From Mucilaginibacter sp. OK283 (GTDB lineage: Bacteria > Bacteroidota > Bacteroidia > Sphingobacteriales > Sphingobacteriaceae), in the NCBI RefSeq assembly GCF_900110415.1, contig NZ_FODR01000006.1, positions 62,001 through 126,000 on the forward strand: DNA of 64,000 nucleotides, written 5' to 3'. Below the pieces are notes generated by a model. That model did no database searches. It was not told the origin of the DNA and saw nothing but the letters and a program-made list of their open reading frames with translations. Made by a program: the position numbers and the translations under genes. This document shows, piece after piece, positions 51,578 through 60,144 of the stretch. Every line of letters starts with the position of its first letter. Position 1 is the first letter of the stretch.

Positions 51578-52141
51578 ATGAAGTTTTTTAAAATTTTATT
51601 TATGGCAACTATTGCTATAAACGCTTGTTGCTTAAATGCCTTTGGTCAAAAAGGAATTTCCAATGATTTGAAAATTATTTTCATACGCCATGCCGAGAAG
51701 CCGCTTAAAGGCGATAACCTTACCTGCGAGGGTTTAAACCGGTCGTTAAAACTACCGGCTGTAATAACTGCAAAGTTTGGTATCCCGGCGTTTGTGTTTG
51801 TGCCTTCACTTGGTTTGGGCGAGGCTACCAAACATGCCCGCATGTTCCAAACTATTGTACCGCTTGTGGCCAAATATAATTTAACCATCAACAGCAGCCG
51901 CACCGAGAACGATTCGTTAGGCATGGCGGCAGATCTTAAAAGTCGTAACGGTGTTGTACTTGTTGCCTGGGAACACGGAGGTATTGCACCAATAGCAAGA
52001 GCGCTTGGTGTAAAAGAAAGTGGTTTAAAATGGCCGGATGACGATTACGACAGCATTTGGATAGTAACCTTTGATAATGGAGTTGCTGTTTTAAACAAAG
52101 ATAAAGAAGGCATCGTTGCCTCAAAAGGATGCGATTTTTAA
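51578..52141 (+). CDS. Secreted histidine phosphatase-family protein
   Basis: 187 aa from the ATG at 51578 (an in-frame TTG at 51560 is less likely). Signal peptide ends FGQ. The histidine phosphatase motif is IIFIRHAEKPLK, with the nucleophilic His of RHA, and a second His in VAWEHGGIAPI. It removes phosphate from phosphoesters in the periplasm. It is the last gene of the TonB-receptor cluster and supports a phosphoester-uptake role for it. Confidence 0.82.
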   Translation: MKFFKILFMATIAINACCLNAFGQKGISNDLKIIFIRHAEKPLKGDNLTCEGLNRSLKLPAVITAKFGIPAFVFVPSLGLGEATKHARMFQTIVPLVAKYNLTINSSRTENDSLGMAADLKSRNGVVLVAWEHGGIAPIARALGVKESGLKWPDDDYDSIWIVTFDNGVAVLNKDKEGIVASKGCDF

Positions 52142-52222
52142 CATGACGTTACTGAATGCAAGCCTGTTTCAAAATTAAGTATTACAGGTTAAATAGATGA
52201 TAGTTTTCGATGAGTGAGAGGC

Positions 52223-52231
52223 GGGGGGGGG
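52223..52231. repeat. Nine-base G tract
   Basis: A run of nine G residues in a non-coding region between the phosphatase gene and the next minus-strand gene. A mononucleotide run of this length is prone to slippage; no gene depends on it in this window. Confidence 0.4.
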
Positions 52232-52276
52232 CAAAGGCCCAAATAGCCCGGTATCCCGTTAAAACAATGCATTGAG

Positions 52277-52633
52277 CTATTTATCCAGCTTAAACTTTAT
52301 GATAACACTATTTCGGCCACGGTAATATTTCCCGGTAATAACCTCCGGTAATTTATCATATGAATCCTGGATGTTGGCGAGTACAAAATATTCGATTTTT
52401 TGGATATATCTTGATTGGAACATCAGGTGGTTGCTTGCATCGGCGTGACCGCTGTTTGCATAATAGGTTACGCTGCCCATTTGTATCTGGCTTGAGCCGC
52501 TGAAGCCAATAGCCAGTTTAAGTTTAATTTGCCGGCCGTGTAAATTTGCCGTGTAAGTTGCGGTACGCGGCTGGGCAAACCCTAAAAAAGGTAATAAACT
52601 TAACGCCAGTTTGAGTAAAGCTTTAGGCTGCAT
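52277..52633 (-). CDS. Small secreted protein, unknown
   Basis: 118 aa. Signal peptide ending GFAQ and a beta-rich mature part with IKLKLAIGFSGSSQIQMG and GKYYRGRNSVIIKFKLDK. No family recognised. Single minus-strand gene convergent with the phosphatase cluster. Confidence 0.6.
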   Translation of the reverse strand: MQPKALLKLALSLLPFLGFAQPRTATYTANLHGRQIKLKLAIGFSGSSQIQMGSVTYYANSGHADASNHLMFQSRYIQKIEYFVLANIQDSYDKLPEVITGKYYRGRNSVIIKFKLDK

Positions 52634-52877
52634 AAAATTGGTTTATAAACAATAGTACGGGCAAGGTTATGTGGAGGTTACAAAATAAATTCAAAAGTCA
52701 GAATTCAAAATGGACTGTCTGGTTGAATAATAAATAAAATACATCGTCGAATAATAAAGTTTTTCACCACTCACCACTTTCTACCTTTCGCCTTTAACCT
52801 TTCCCCTTTCACACCACCTAAATAAACATCCATTCAAACAAAAAACGACTCCGGTGTTTTAATTAATAAAAAGTATT
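52634..52877. other. Intergenic region with CACCACTCACC and CTTTCNCCTTT words
   Basis: 244 bases between divergent genes. TCACCACTCACCACTTTC and the iterated words TACCTTTCGCC, TTTAACCTTT and CCCCTTTCAC (about 52768-52812) resemble the micro-repeat arms elsewhere, but no second arm was found. It may hold promoters of both genes. Confidence 0.4.
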
Positions 52878-53195
52878 ATGTCATTTGATCAATACCACGA
52901 ACCAGTAAATGAATTGTCGGCCGAAACCCGCACATTTGCAAGGATGATTGTTTCGCTTACCGAGGAGGCCGAGGCCATAAACTGGTACGAGCAACGGATA
53001 GCTGTAGAAACAGATAACGACGCCAAAGCCATTATGCAAAATGCCCAACATGAGGAGTTTAAACATTTTGGTATGGATTTGGAATTTTTGCTGCGTAAAA
53101 AGCCCGTTTGGCGCACCACTTTAAAGGCCATCCTGTTTCAACAAGGTGATATTGTTGAATTGGGTAGCAAAGGCGAGGAGGCGGCTGAGGACTAA
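52878..53195 (+). CDS. Encapsulated-ferritin-like (EncFtn) protein
   Basis: 105 aa, matching EncFtn, the short two-helix ferroxidase that is normally packed in encapsulin shells. YHEPVNELSAETRTFA and VSLTEEAEAINWYEQR match the helix signature. Ferroxidase residues visible by position are E29, E30, E32, W36, E60 and H63. The chain stops at residue 105 with no encapsulin-targeting peptide, and no encapsulin gene lies within this window. It would oxidise iron either unpackaged or in a distant shell. The next gene, a macrodomain protein, starts 11 bases later. Confidence 0.8.
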   Translation: MSFDQYHEPVNELSAETRTFARMIVSLTEEAEAINWYEQRIAVETDNDAKAIMQNAQHEEFKHFGMDLEFLLRKKPVWRTTLKAILFQQGDIVELGSKGEEAAED

Positions 53196-53206
53196 ACTAT
53201 TTTACC

Positions 53207-53725
53207 ATGAGTAACCAACGAATAAAACTGGTACAGGGCGATATTACCAAAATTAAGGCCGATGCCATTGTAAATGCTGCCAACACATCGTTACTGGGCG
53301 GCGGGGGAGTTGACGGCGCCATCCACAGGGCGGGCGGCAAAGCCATACTGGAAGAGTGCATCCAGATTCGTAACCGACAGGGCGGCTGCAAAACCGGCGA
53401 GGCGGTAATTACTACAGGTGGTAATCTTCCCGCTAAATACGTGATCCACACGGTTGGACCGGTTTATAATAATGGAGGCAAGGGCGAGGATGGATTACTG
53501 GCTTCCGCCTATTTAAACAGCCTTAAACTGGCTGCTGAAAACCATGTGGAAACCATTGCTTTCCCTAATATCAGTACGGGTATTTACCATTTCCCTAAAA
53601 AGAAAGCGGCAACCATCGCCATAAAAACAGTACAGGATTTTCTGGCAGAGAACGACGGTATTAAAGAGGTAGTTTTTGTTTGCTTTGATGACGAAAACTG
53701 TGGTATTTACAAAGGTTTGTTGTAG
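53207..53725 (+). CDS. Macrodomain protein, O-acetyl-ADP-ribose deacetylase type
   Basis: 172 aa. Classic macro D signatures IVNAANTSLLGGGGVDGAIH (split: IVNAANTSLLGGGG), YVIHTVGP and FPNISTGIYHFPK. Macrodomain hydrolases of this YmdB/MacroD class remove ADP-ribose or acetyl groups from ADP-ribose. Eleven bases after the EncFtn gene, so probably the same transcript; the functional link is unknown. Confidence 0.92.
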   Translation: MSNQRIKLVQGDITKIKADAIVNAANTSLLGGGGVDGAIHRAGGKAILEECIQIRNRQGGCKTGEAVITTGGNLPAKYVIHTVGPVYNNGGKGEDGLLASAYLNSLKLAAENHVETIAFPNISTGIYHFPKKKAATIAIKTVQDFLAENDGIKEVVFVCFDDENCGIYKGLL

Positions 53726-53788
53726 CAATGTGGAATATTGTTTTAAGGTGATAAGGGATTACGCTTAAATATTTATTATGTTAGCTAC

Positions 53789-54370
53789 ATGCACCCGGTT
53801 TTAAAACAATACTTTTCTGGTAAGATTGATCTTTCTGCCGGGCACGAGGCATTGATTGACCGTTGCTTTAAGCTGAAACATGCTAAGCGGAACGAAATAT
53901 TGGTACCAAAAGGCAGTGTAGCTAAAAATATTTACTTTGTGATCAAAGGCTGTCTCCGGGTTTTCCTGGTTGACGACAGCGGGAATGAGTCTACCAGGTT
54001 TTTGATATTTGAAAACAATATGGGCACCGCTTTCCCAAGTTTTATCAACGGCACGCCGTCCCTGGCTGCAATTCAAAGCCTGGAGGCATCAGAATTGCTG
54101 GTGCTAAGCCGCCACGACAGGGATCTCCTGCTAAAGGTGGTTCCCGGTTGGGAAACCATGTACCGCATAGGGCTTGAGCAGGATTATATCGCATCCATCC
54201 AACGGATAGAAAGCCTGATTACCATGGATTCAAAAACCCGTTACCAGGTGCTGATGGACACCCGGCCAGACATTATCAGGCGATTGCCTAACAAAATAGT
54301 GGCCGATTACCTGGGCATCTCGCAGGAAACGCTTAGCCGGCTGAAGGCCCACCGGCCCACTAAAGCCTAA
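53789..54370 (+). CDS. Crp/Fnr-family transcriptional regulator
   Basis: 193 aa. Cyclic-nucleotide-binding fold (VPKGSVAKNIYFVIKGCLRV, then VPGWETMYRI) and a shorter C-terminal helix-turn-helix (KIVADYLGISQETLSRLKAHR). No Cys cluster for oxygen sensing is visible, so it is Crp-like, not FNR-like. 63 bases after the macrodomain gene. A perfect FNR-type palindrome lies further downstream and could be its site. Confidence 0.88.
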   Translation: MHPVLKQYFSGKIDLSAGHEALIDRCFKLKHAKRNEILVPKGSVAKNIYFVIKGCLRVFLVDDSGNESTRFLIFENNMGTAFPSFINGTPSLAAIQSLEASELLVLSRHDRDLLLKVVPGWETMYRIGLEQDYIASIQRIESLITMDSKTRYQVLMDTRPDIIRRLPNKIVADYLGISQETLSRLKAHRPTKA

Positions 54371-54373
54371 GCT

Positions 54374-54440
54374 CCCGCGAGCTTCCAGCTCGTGGGTCGC
54401 ATAGTTTCAGCTTTCAGCTGAACTTAAGCCAAAGGCTTAA
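54374..54440. repeat. Chain of three hairpins with REP-like style
   Basis: Hairpin 1: CCCGCGAGCT/AGCTCGTGGG (54374-54383, 54387-54396) with a TCC loop. Hairpin 2: around AGTTTCAGCT/AGCTGAACT (54404-54425). Hairpin 3: TTAAGCC/GGCTTAA (54424-54430, 54434-54440) with an AAA loop. Loops of three bases and TTCC/TTC linkers; the style matches repeats of Bacteroidota that occur near stop codons. It begins 4 bases after the regulator's stop codon. Confidence 0.7.
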
Positions 54441-54537
54441 ACCAGATTACCCCACGAGTTACACTAACGCTACCCTCACATGAGTTTGGCACACTTAACC
54501 AAACCAATGACTAATGACCACTGACCAATTTGATTTA

Positions 54538-54551
54538 TTGACAATTGTCAA
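54538..54551 (+). promoter_or_regulatory. FNR/Crp-type palindrome upstream of the alpha/beta hydrolase gene
   Basis: TTGACAATTGTCAA is a perfect palindrome of form TTGAC-N4-GTCAA, the classic FNR/CRP site spacing. A second half-site TTGACAAC follows at 54557. It lies about 52 bases before the ATG of the hydrolase gene; a promoter-like TTGATTTG follows around 54573. Confidence 0.5.
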
Positions 54552-54602
54552 TCTTTTTGACAACGATAAGCACTTGATTTGTACTATTAAACCATCCATA
54601 TT

Positions 54603-55619
54603 ATGTACAAGCAAATTATAACCGCCTTTATATTTTTACTATCGGGAAATATCGTTTTAGCACAAACTAATATTGGCCAGCGTACTTTTCAGTTTAAAGA
54701 CGATAAGCGTAACCGCCCGGTAACAACTGAGGTTTGGTATCCCACTACAGATTCGGTAAAACAGGCCGATAAATACTTTTCGCCGTTTACCCGTGTGCAA
54801 ACCGTGCGTAACGGAAAACTGCCTGCGGGCAAGTTGCCGGTTATTATGCTATCGCACGGTACAGGGGGCGGCCGGTTAACGCTGGAATGGCTGGCAGCAG
54901 CATTGGCACAAAACGGCTTTATTGTGGTCGCGGTTGACCATTGGGGCAATACTTATGATAACAAGATAAAGCTGGAGTTTTTAAAGGCCTGGGAGCGTCC
55001 GCAGGACATTAGTTTTGCATTAACCTCGCTATTGAACGACCGGGATTTTAAAGAGGTTATAGATGCTGACAAGATAGGAGCGGCCGGCTTTTCACTTGGC
55101 GGATTTACGGTAATAGCGCTTGCCGGCGGCGAAGTTGATTTTGAAGTACTACGCAATTATTATAAAACCGCTGGCCGTAAAGAAATCGAGATCCCCGAAT
55201 ATCCCGGCCTTTTAAAATCGCTGGATGACAGTGCCCTGTTGGCCGCATCAAAACATTATCCTCCGTTGAAAGATAAACGGATAAAAGCATTCCTCTCTAT
55301 CTCGCCGGCCATGGGCCCGGGTTTTGTAAATAAGCAACAGGTAAAAAATATCAGCAGTCCCGTTTATATCGTGGGTTCGCAAAGCGACAGTATAGCGCCG
55401 GTAAAAACCAATGCCATTCATTACCACCAATTGATAAATGGATCGCAGCTGTACATTAACCCCGGCAAAACCGGGCATTATGTAATGCTGTCGGAGGCTA
55501 TCGACCCTGTAAAAAAAGAAGCCCCCATGTTATTTACCGATGACCCATCGGTTAACAGGCATGCTGTACACCTGAAGGTGGATAGTTTGGCTGTAGCGTT
55601 TTTTAGGAAGGCACTGTAG
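54603..55619 (+). CDS. Secreted alpha/beta hydrolase
   Basis: 338 aa. Signal peptide ending VLAQ. Alpha/beta-hydrolase elements: oxyanion-region IMLSHGTGGGRLT, VVAVDHWGN, nucleophile elbow GAAGFSLGGFTV (Ser of GFSLG), and a C-terminal His near KTGHYVML. Related to PAF-acetylhydrolase-like and dienelactone-hydrolase-type enzymes acting on ester substrates. Preceded by a Crp/Fnr regulator gene and a palindrome, so it may be that regulator's target. Substrate unknown. Confidence 0.85.
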   Translation: MYKQIITAFIFLLSGNIVLAQTNIGQRTFQFKDDKRNRPVTTEVWYPTTDSVKQADKYFSPFTRVQTVRNGKLPAGKLPVIMLSHGTGGGRLTLEWLAAALAQNGFIVVAVDHWGNTYDNKIKLEFLKAWERPQDISFALTSLLNDRDFKEVIDADKIGAAGFSLGGFTVIALAGGEVDFEVLRNYYKTAGRKEIEIPEYPGLLKSLDDSALLAASKHYPPLKDKRIKAFLSISPAMGPGFVNKQQVKNISSPVYIVGSQSDSIAPVKTNAIHYHQLINGSQLYINPGKTGHYVMLSEAIDPVKKEAPMLFTDDPSVNRHAVHLKVDSLAVAFFRKAL

Positions 55620-55662
55620 TAGCCTTAAAGGGCGGATGCGTAATAGTTAAATAATAGAGAAA

Positions 55663-56262
55663 TTATTTAAGCTGAATTTCTGGCGTTGGGTAAACAGCAA
55701 GATTATGTACCTGTTCATCTTTGTATTTTTTTAATGATCTTAAGAAAGGTGTAATATTGTCGCCATATGCCCTATGACTAATACCAACGAGCAGTATACC
55801 TTTGTGACCCGCTTTATCGGTATAGGGTTTATAATCGTAGGCACTCCATTCAACAAGACTTAATGTATCATTGTTGCCTTCGCTCATAATAAAATTAAGA
55901 ATGTATTCATTACCATCCTGGCTTTTAACAACCTCGAAATTACAAACTGCATCTGTCTTTTTTCGCTCGTAGATGGTGTTTATCTGTGCGCGCGCCGCAT
56001 CCTTGGCGGGTAAATCGGTTACAATGAAATCTATCAGCAACATATCGTTAAATCTATCAGCAACATCACCTTTGGGTAAATATTCCTGCTTGTAATAAGT
56101 GTCATTGGGATGCGAACTCCATGATAATGTGAAGTCTGTTTTGTAGAAAGAGATGGCTGTGGGAATGCCATAATAATTTACAACGTCGTCGTGAACTACA
56201 CTTTTAAAGCCTGTAAGTATAACGAATAGCGTTATTAAAGGAACTGCAAACTTGGGAGACAT
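55663..56262 (-). CDS. Secreted hypothetical protein
   Basis: 199 aa with a hydrophobic N-terminal signal or anchor (FAVPLITLFVILTG). Beta-alpha mixed sequence with YNIEY-like strands, e.g. AISFYKTDFTLSWSSHPND, NFEVVKSQDGNEYILNFI and LRSLKKYKDEQVHNLAVY. No known motif. Convergent with the hydrolase gene. Confidence 0.55.
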   Translation of the reverse strand: MSPKFAVPLITLFVILTGFKSVVHDDVVNYYGIPTAISFYKTDFTLSWSSHPNDTYYKQEYLPKGDVADRFNDMLLIDFIVTDLPAKDAARAQINTIYERKKTDAVCNFEVVKSQDGNEYILNFIMSEGNNDTLSLVEWSAYDYKPYTDKAGHKGILLVGISHRAYGDNITPFLRSLKKYKDEQVHNLAVYPTPEIQLK

Positions 56263-56414
56263 ATGAGTGGTTTAGCAATGCTAATTTACAAATTTTAATG
56301 GTAAATACAACACGCGGTCTTATCCATGTTTCGGCTTTTTTTGCCACTTGAGACCATTGTTCTCAGCTAATTGTAACAGCTTGGTGATATATTCCCGGCA
56401 TTACTATATTCTCC

Positions 56415-56422
56415 TATATTTG
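56415..56422 (+). promoter_or_regulatory. -7 element of the GH3 gene
   Basis: TATATTTG matches the TAnnTTTG consensus and precedes the likely ATG (56447) by 24 bases. Confidence 0.45.
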
Positions 56423-56446
56423 AAGTACAAACCGCAATTCATCTAC

Positions 56447-58864
56447 ATGAGAAAAAAGTATTACCTGCCGCGCATTTGCGTGGTAACGGCAATGGCTGCC
56501 GGGCTTACCTTATCAGCATCAGCACAACAAAAAAATATTTATCATAAAGGCTGGATAGACTTTAACAAAAATGGTAAAATGGATGTGTTTGAAGACCCAT
56601 CTCAAACCATTGATAAGCGCGTTGCCGATTTACTAAGCCAGATGACCGTTGACGAAAAAACATGCCAGATGGCTACCTTATACGGTTATAAACGGGTACT
56701 CAAAGACGAAATGCCTGTCGCCAACTGGAAAAACGAGATCTGGAAGGATGGCATAGCCAATATAGATGAAGAACTAAATAACCTTACATCGCATACGGAT
56801 GATGCGCCTACGCAATATTCGTTTCCCTTTAGCAAACATGCTTCGGCAATTAATACCGTGCAAAAATGGTTTGTGGAAGAAACCCGAATGGGTATCCCGG
56901 TTGATTTTACCAACGAAGGGATCCATGGCCTGAATCATGACCGCGCCACACCTTTACCGGCGCCTATCAGCATTGGCAGTACTTTCGACAAACAACTGGT
57001 ACGCCAGGCAGGCCAAACCGTAGGCCGCGAAGCCAAAGCTTTGGGCTATACCAACGTATATGCCCCCATACTTGACCCCGCCCGCGACCAGCGCTGGGGC
57101 CGCGTGGTTGAGTGTTATGGTGAAGACCCCTTTCATATTGCCGAAATGGGCAAACAAATGGTTTTGGGTATACAGGAGGAAGGTGTTGCCTCAACCCTTA
57201 AACACTTCGCGGTATACAGTGTACCCAAAGGTGGCCGCGATGGTGCAGCGCGTACCGATCCGCATGTGGCACCAAGGGAAATGCACCAGGTTTATTTATA
57301 CCCTTTTCGCCGGGTTATCCAGGAAGCGCACCCTATGGGGGTAATGAGTAGTTACAATGATTGGGATGGCGTGCCTGTAACCGGTAGTTACTACTTTTTA
57401 ACACAATTACTGCGCCAGCAATTTGGCTTTAATGGTTATGTAGTGAGTGATAGCGAAGCTGTTGAATACCTTTATTCCAAGCACCATGTAGCAGCCGATT
57501 ATAAAGAAGCCGTAAGGCAGGCGGTTGAGGCAGGCCTTAACGTGCGCACCAATTTTACCATGCCGCAAACCTTTATTTTGCCGCTGCGCGAGCTGATTAA
57601 AGAAAACAAGATTTCGATGAAGGTGATAGATTCGCGGGTGGGGGATGTATTGCGGGTAAAATTCCGCCTGGGTTTGTTTGATAGCCCTTACGTTAAAGAT
57701 CCAAAAGCTGCCGATAAAATTGTACATACGGCCGATGATGCCGCCATGTCGCTCAAAATGAACCGCGAATCGATGGTGTTGTTAAAAAATGAAGGCGGCT
57801 TGCTGCCTTTGGATAAAAAGAGATATCCCCGGATATTAGTTACCGGCCCATTGGCTAAAGAAACCAATTATGCCATCAGCCGTTACGGCCCCTCGCATAA
57901 CCCGGTTACCAGTGTGTACGACGGCTTGGTCAATTATATGGGCAACGATGGTGTAATTGTATATGCCAAAGGATGCGATATGATAGATGCCACCTGGCCC
58001 GAGAGCGAGATTATTGAAACGCCGCTTACTCACCAGGAGCAAATAGAAATCGATAACGCTGTAAACCAGGCCAAAAACGTGGATGTGGTTATAGCCGTTG
58101 TGGGCGAAGATGTAGATAGGGTAGGCGAAAGCTTATCGCGCACAGGCTTAAACCTTCCTGGCAGGCAATTAAAGCTGATACAGGCTTTACAGGCTACCGG
58201 TAAGCCCGTGGTTATGGTGATGATAAACGGGCAACCGCTTACCATCAACTGGGAAAATAAATATGTGCCGGCTATTTTAGAGGCCTGGTTCCCGAGTGTG
58301 CAAAGCGGGCAGGTAATAACCGAAACGTTGTTTGGCGATAATAATCCGGGTGGTAAGCTGCCTATCACTTTCCCCAAAACAACAGGGCAAATTGAGTTTA
58401 ACTTTCCCTTTAAGCCTAATTCGCAGGCAAGCCAAAAAGGACAAAACAGTTGGGGCAAAACCAGTGTAAACGGCGCCTTGTATCCATTTGGTTATGGCTT
58501 AAGCTATACCAAATTTGAATATAGCAACCTGGTGGTATCGCCTGAGCAGGAGAATTCAGAGGGCGACGTGCAGGTAAGCGTTGATGTAGCCAATACAGGC
58601 GCCCGCGCAGGCGATGATGTGGTACAACTATACCTGAAAGATGAAGTCAGCAGTGTAACCACTTACGAGTATGATCTGCGCGGTTTTGAACGTGTAAATC
58701 TTAAACCCGGCGAAAAAAAGACGGTCCGGTTTACTCTGCACCCCGATGACCTGGCCCTGCTGGATAAAAATATGAACTGGACGGTTGAACCCGGTAAATT
58801 TATGGTGATGATAGGTAGCTCATCGGAAGATATTAAGCTGAAAAAGGAGTTTGACGTAAAATGA
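56447..58864 (+). CDS. Secreted GH3 glycoside hydrolase
   Basis: 805 aa from the ATG at 56447; the frame continues upstream to 56348, but that part is not family-like and contains no good start. Signal peptide (LTLSASAQQ). GH3 N-terminal barrel with nucleophile Asp in GYVVSDSEAVEYL, C-terminal alpha/beta domain (PVVMVMINGQPLTINWENK, then FGDNNPGGKLPITFPK) and a final Fn3-like domain (VDVANTGARAGDDVVQLYLKDE). The family covers beta-glucosidase, beta-xylosidase and related enzymes; the exact substrate is not readable. The -7 box and terminator support a single-gene unit. Confidence 0.92.
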   Translation: MRKKYYLPRICVVTAMAAGLTLSASAQQKNIYHKGWIDFNKNGKMDVFEDPSQTIDKRVADLLSQMTVDEKTCQMATLYGYKRVLKDEMPVANWKNEIWKDGIANIDEELNNLTSHTDDAPTQYSFPFSKHASAINTVQKWFVEETRMGIPVDFTNEGIHGLNHDRATPLPAPISIGSTFDKQLVRQAGQTVGREAKALGYTNVYAPILDPARDQRWGRVVECYGEDPFHIAEMGKQMVLGIQEEGVASTLKHFAVYSVPKGGRDGAARTDPHVAPREMHQVYLYPFRRVIQEAHPMGVMSSYNDWDGVPVTGSYYFLTQLLRQQFGFNGYVVSDSEAVEYLYSKHHVAADYKEAVRQAVEAGLNVRTNFTMPQTFILPLRELIKENKISMKVIDSRVGDVLRVKFRLGLFDSPYVKDPKAADKIVHTADDAAMSLKMNRESMVLLKNEGGLLPLDKKRYPRILVTGPLAKETNYAISRYGPSHNPVTSVYDGLVNYMGNDGVIVYAKGCDMIDATWPESEIIETPLTHQEQIEIDNAVNQAKNVDVVIAVVGEDVDRVGESLSRTGLNLPGRQLKLIQALQATGKPVVMVMINGQPLTINWENKYVPAILEAWFPSVQSGQVITETLFGDNNPGGKLPITFPKTTGQIEFNFPFKPNSQASQKGQNSWGKTSVNGALYPFGYGLSYTKFEYSNLVVSPEQENSEGDVQVSVDVANTGARAGDDVVQLYLKDEVSSVTTYEYDLRGFERVNLKPGEKKTVRFTLHPDDLALLDKNMNWTVEPGKFMVMIGSSSEDIKLKKEFDVK

Positions 58865-58901
58865 TATAGATACTAAAATAAACCGGCTTAAAAATAAAAT
58901 G

Positions 58902-58940
58902 AAAGGTTTGCGAAGTTTAATAATCGCAAACCTTTTTTGT
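58902..58940 (+). terminator. Terminator of the GH3 gene
   Basis: 12-bp perfect stem (58902-58913 and 58924-58935; core AAAGGTTTGCGA) with a 10-base loop, followed by a T-run. Confidence 0.88.
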
Positions 58941-58951
58941 AATATTGATAT

Positions 58952-59395
58952 ATGATTGAAGATTTGTATTTAGGCGACTCATGGATCTCGCTCGAGTTTT
59001 CGACAGATGAAGGATTGCCGGTTTTTGTGAAATTCAGGCCTTATCTGCAAAATTTCATCGATACCGGTTTTTACAACCAGCGGATGGATGTGATATGGTC
59101 ATATAATTCGCCCAACGAAACTTTGCTGCCGCATGAAACAGACCTTGACCTTATGGAACAGGTTGAGGAAGCGCTTGCGGATATTTTGGAAGAGGATAAC
59201 CAAACCGTCCTGGCGTTTTCATTTACCGGCGGAAATGAGCGATGGTGGGCATGGTATACTACTGATGTTGATATAGCAGGCGAACGCCTGAACGCGGCAT
59301 TGGCAGGCTTTGATGAACTACCCATCAGTATTACCGCCAATACCGACCCGGACTGGGACGAGTATAACGGTGTTCTGGAAGATTTTGCCGAATAG
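58952..59395 (+). CDS. DUF695 protein, complete copy
   Basis: 147 aa, cytoplasmic, acidic. The C-terminal two thirds match DUF695 (VLAFSFTGGNERWWAWYTTD, ISITANTDPDWDEYNGVL). Function unknown; no catalytic residue pattern. It begins 12 bases after the GH3 terminator. Its 3' two thirds are repeated downstream at about 60290-60590 with high identity. Confidence 0.75.
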   Translation: MIEDLYLGDSWISLEFSTDEGLPVFVKFRPYLQNFIDTGFYNQRMDVIWSYNSPNETLLPHETDLDLMEQVEEALADILEEDNQTVLAFSFTGGNERWWAWYTTDVDIAGERLNAALAGFDELPISITANTDPDWDEYNGVLEDFAE

Positions 59396-59414
59396 TTTTT
59401 AAATAACGTTTCAC

Positions 59415-60137
59415 ATGAAGATACCTACCATTACCGGCATTATAGACAGGCGTATATTGGTTAACTTTGCCGTTGATCCTGACGTTGCTAAACTAATAGT
59501 TCCGGCACCGTTTAGTCCCAAAATTGTTAATGGCAAAGCCATCGTGGGTATTTGTCTTATCCGGCTAAAAGATGTAAGGCCTAAAGGAATGCCTGCTTTT
59601 ATTGGGATGGGTTCTGAAAACGGCGCGCACCGCATTGCTGTTGAATGGCAGGAAGATGGTGAAATTAAAGAAGGTGTTTACATTCCCCGAAGAGATACTT
59701 CATCCCGTTTCAACACCATTGTTGGCGGCAGGATATTTCCTGGCAGGCATTACCATGCCAGGTTTGATGTTAATGAGCATAATAGCAATTATCACGTAGC
59801 TTTTGAAAGCTCTGATGGTACTACCATTAGCATAGATGCTAAAATTACCGATACTTTTAACGTGGATTCTGTTTTTAAGGATTTAGATATTGCATCTGAT
59901 TTTTTTAAGGCGGGCGCTACAGGTTATTCGCCCAATGGCAACAAATATGAAGGTTTGTTATTGCATACAGAAAACTGGAAGGTAGAAGCCCTGGAAGTAA
60001 GCAAAGTATCATCAAGCTTTTTTGAAGACGAAGCTATTTTCCCAAAAGGAACTATTATGTTTGATAATGCGTTGTTGATGACTAATATACAGCACGATTG
60101 GTATTCAAAGCCCGATAAGGCGGTTGTAAATAACTGA
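59415..60137 (+). CDS. DUF2071/YqjF-like protein
   Basis: 240 aa. N-terminus TGIIDRRILVNFAVDPDVAKLIVPAPFSP and the GIPVPRRDTSS-like stretch (GVYIPRRDTSSRFNTIVGGRIFPG) fit the DUF2071/YqjF family, of the acetoacetate decarboxylase-like fold. Enzymatic role unknown. Nineteen bases after the DUF695 gene, so probably the same operon. Confidence 0.7.
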   Translation: MKIPTITGIIDRRILVNFAVDPDVAKLIVPAPFSPKIVNGKAIVGICLIRLKDVRPKGMPAFIGMGSENGAHRIAVEWQEDGEIKEGVYIPRRDTSSRFNTIVGGRIFPGRHYHARFDVNEHNSNYHVAFESSDGTTISIDAKITDTFNVDSVFKDLDIASDFFKAGATGYSPNGNKYEGLLLHTENWKVEALEVSKVSSSFFEDEAIFPKGTIMFDNALLMTNIQHDWYSKPDKAVVNN

Positions 60138-60144
60138 CCATGCC

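Noticed and set aside
52223..52231. Phase-variation tract
   Set aside because: The nine-base G run is not within or clearly upstream of a gene that it could switch.
56348..56446. Upstream extension of the GH3 gene
   Set aside because: The extra 33 residues are not family-like, and the signal peptide begins at the ATG at 56447, just after a -7 element.
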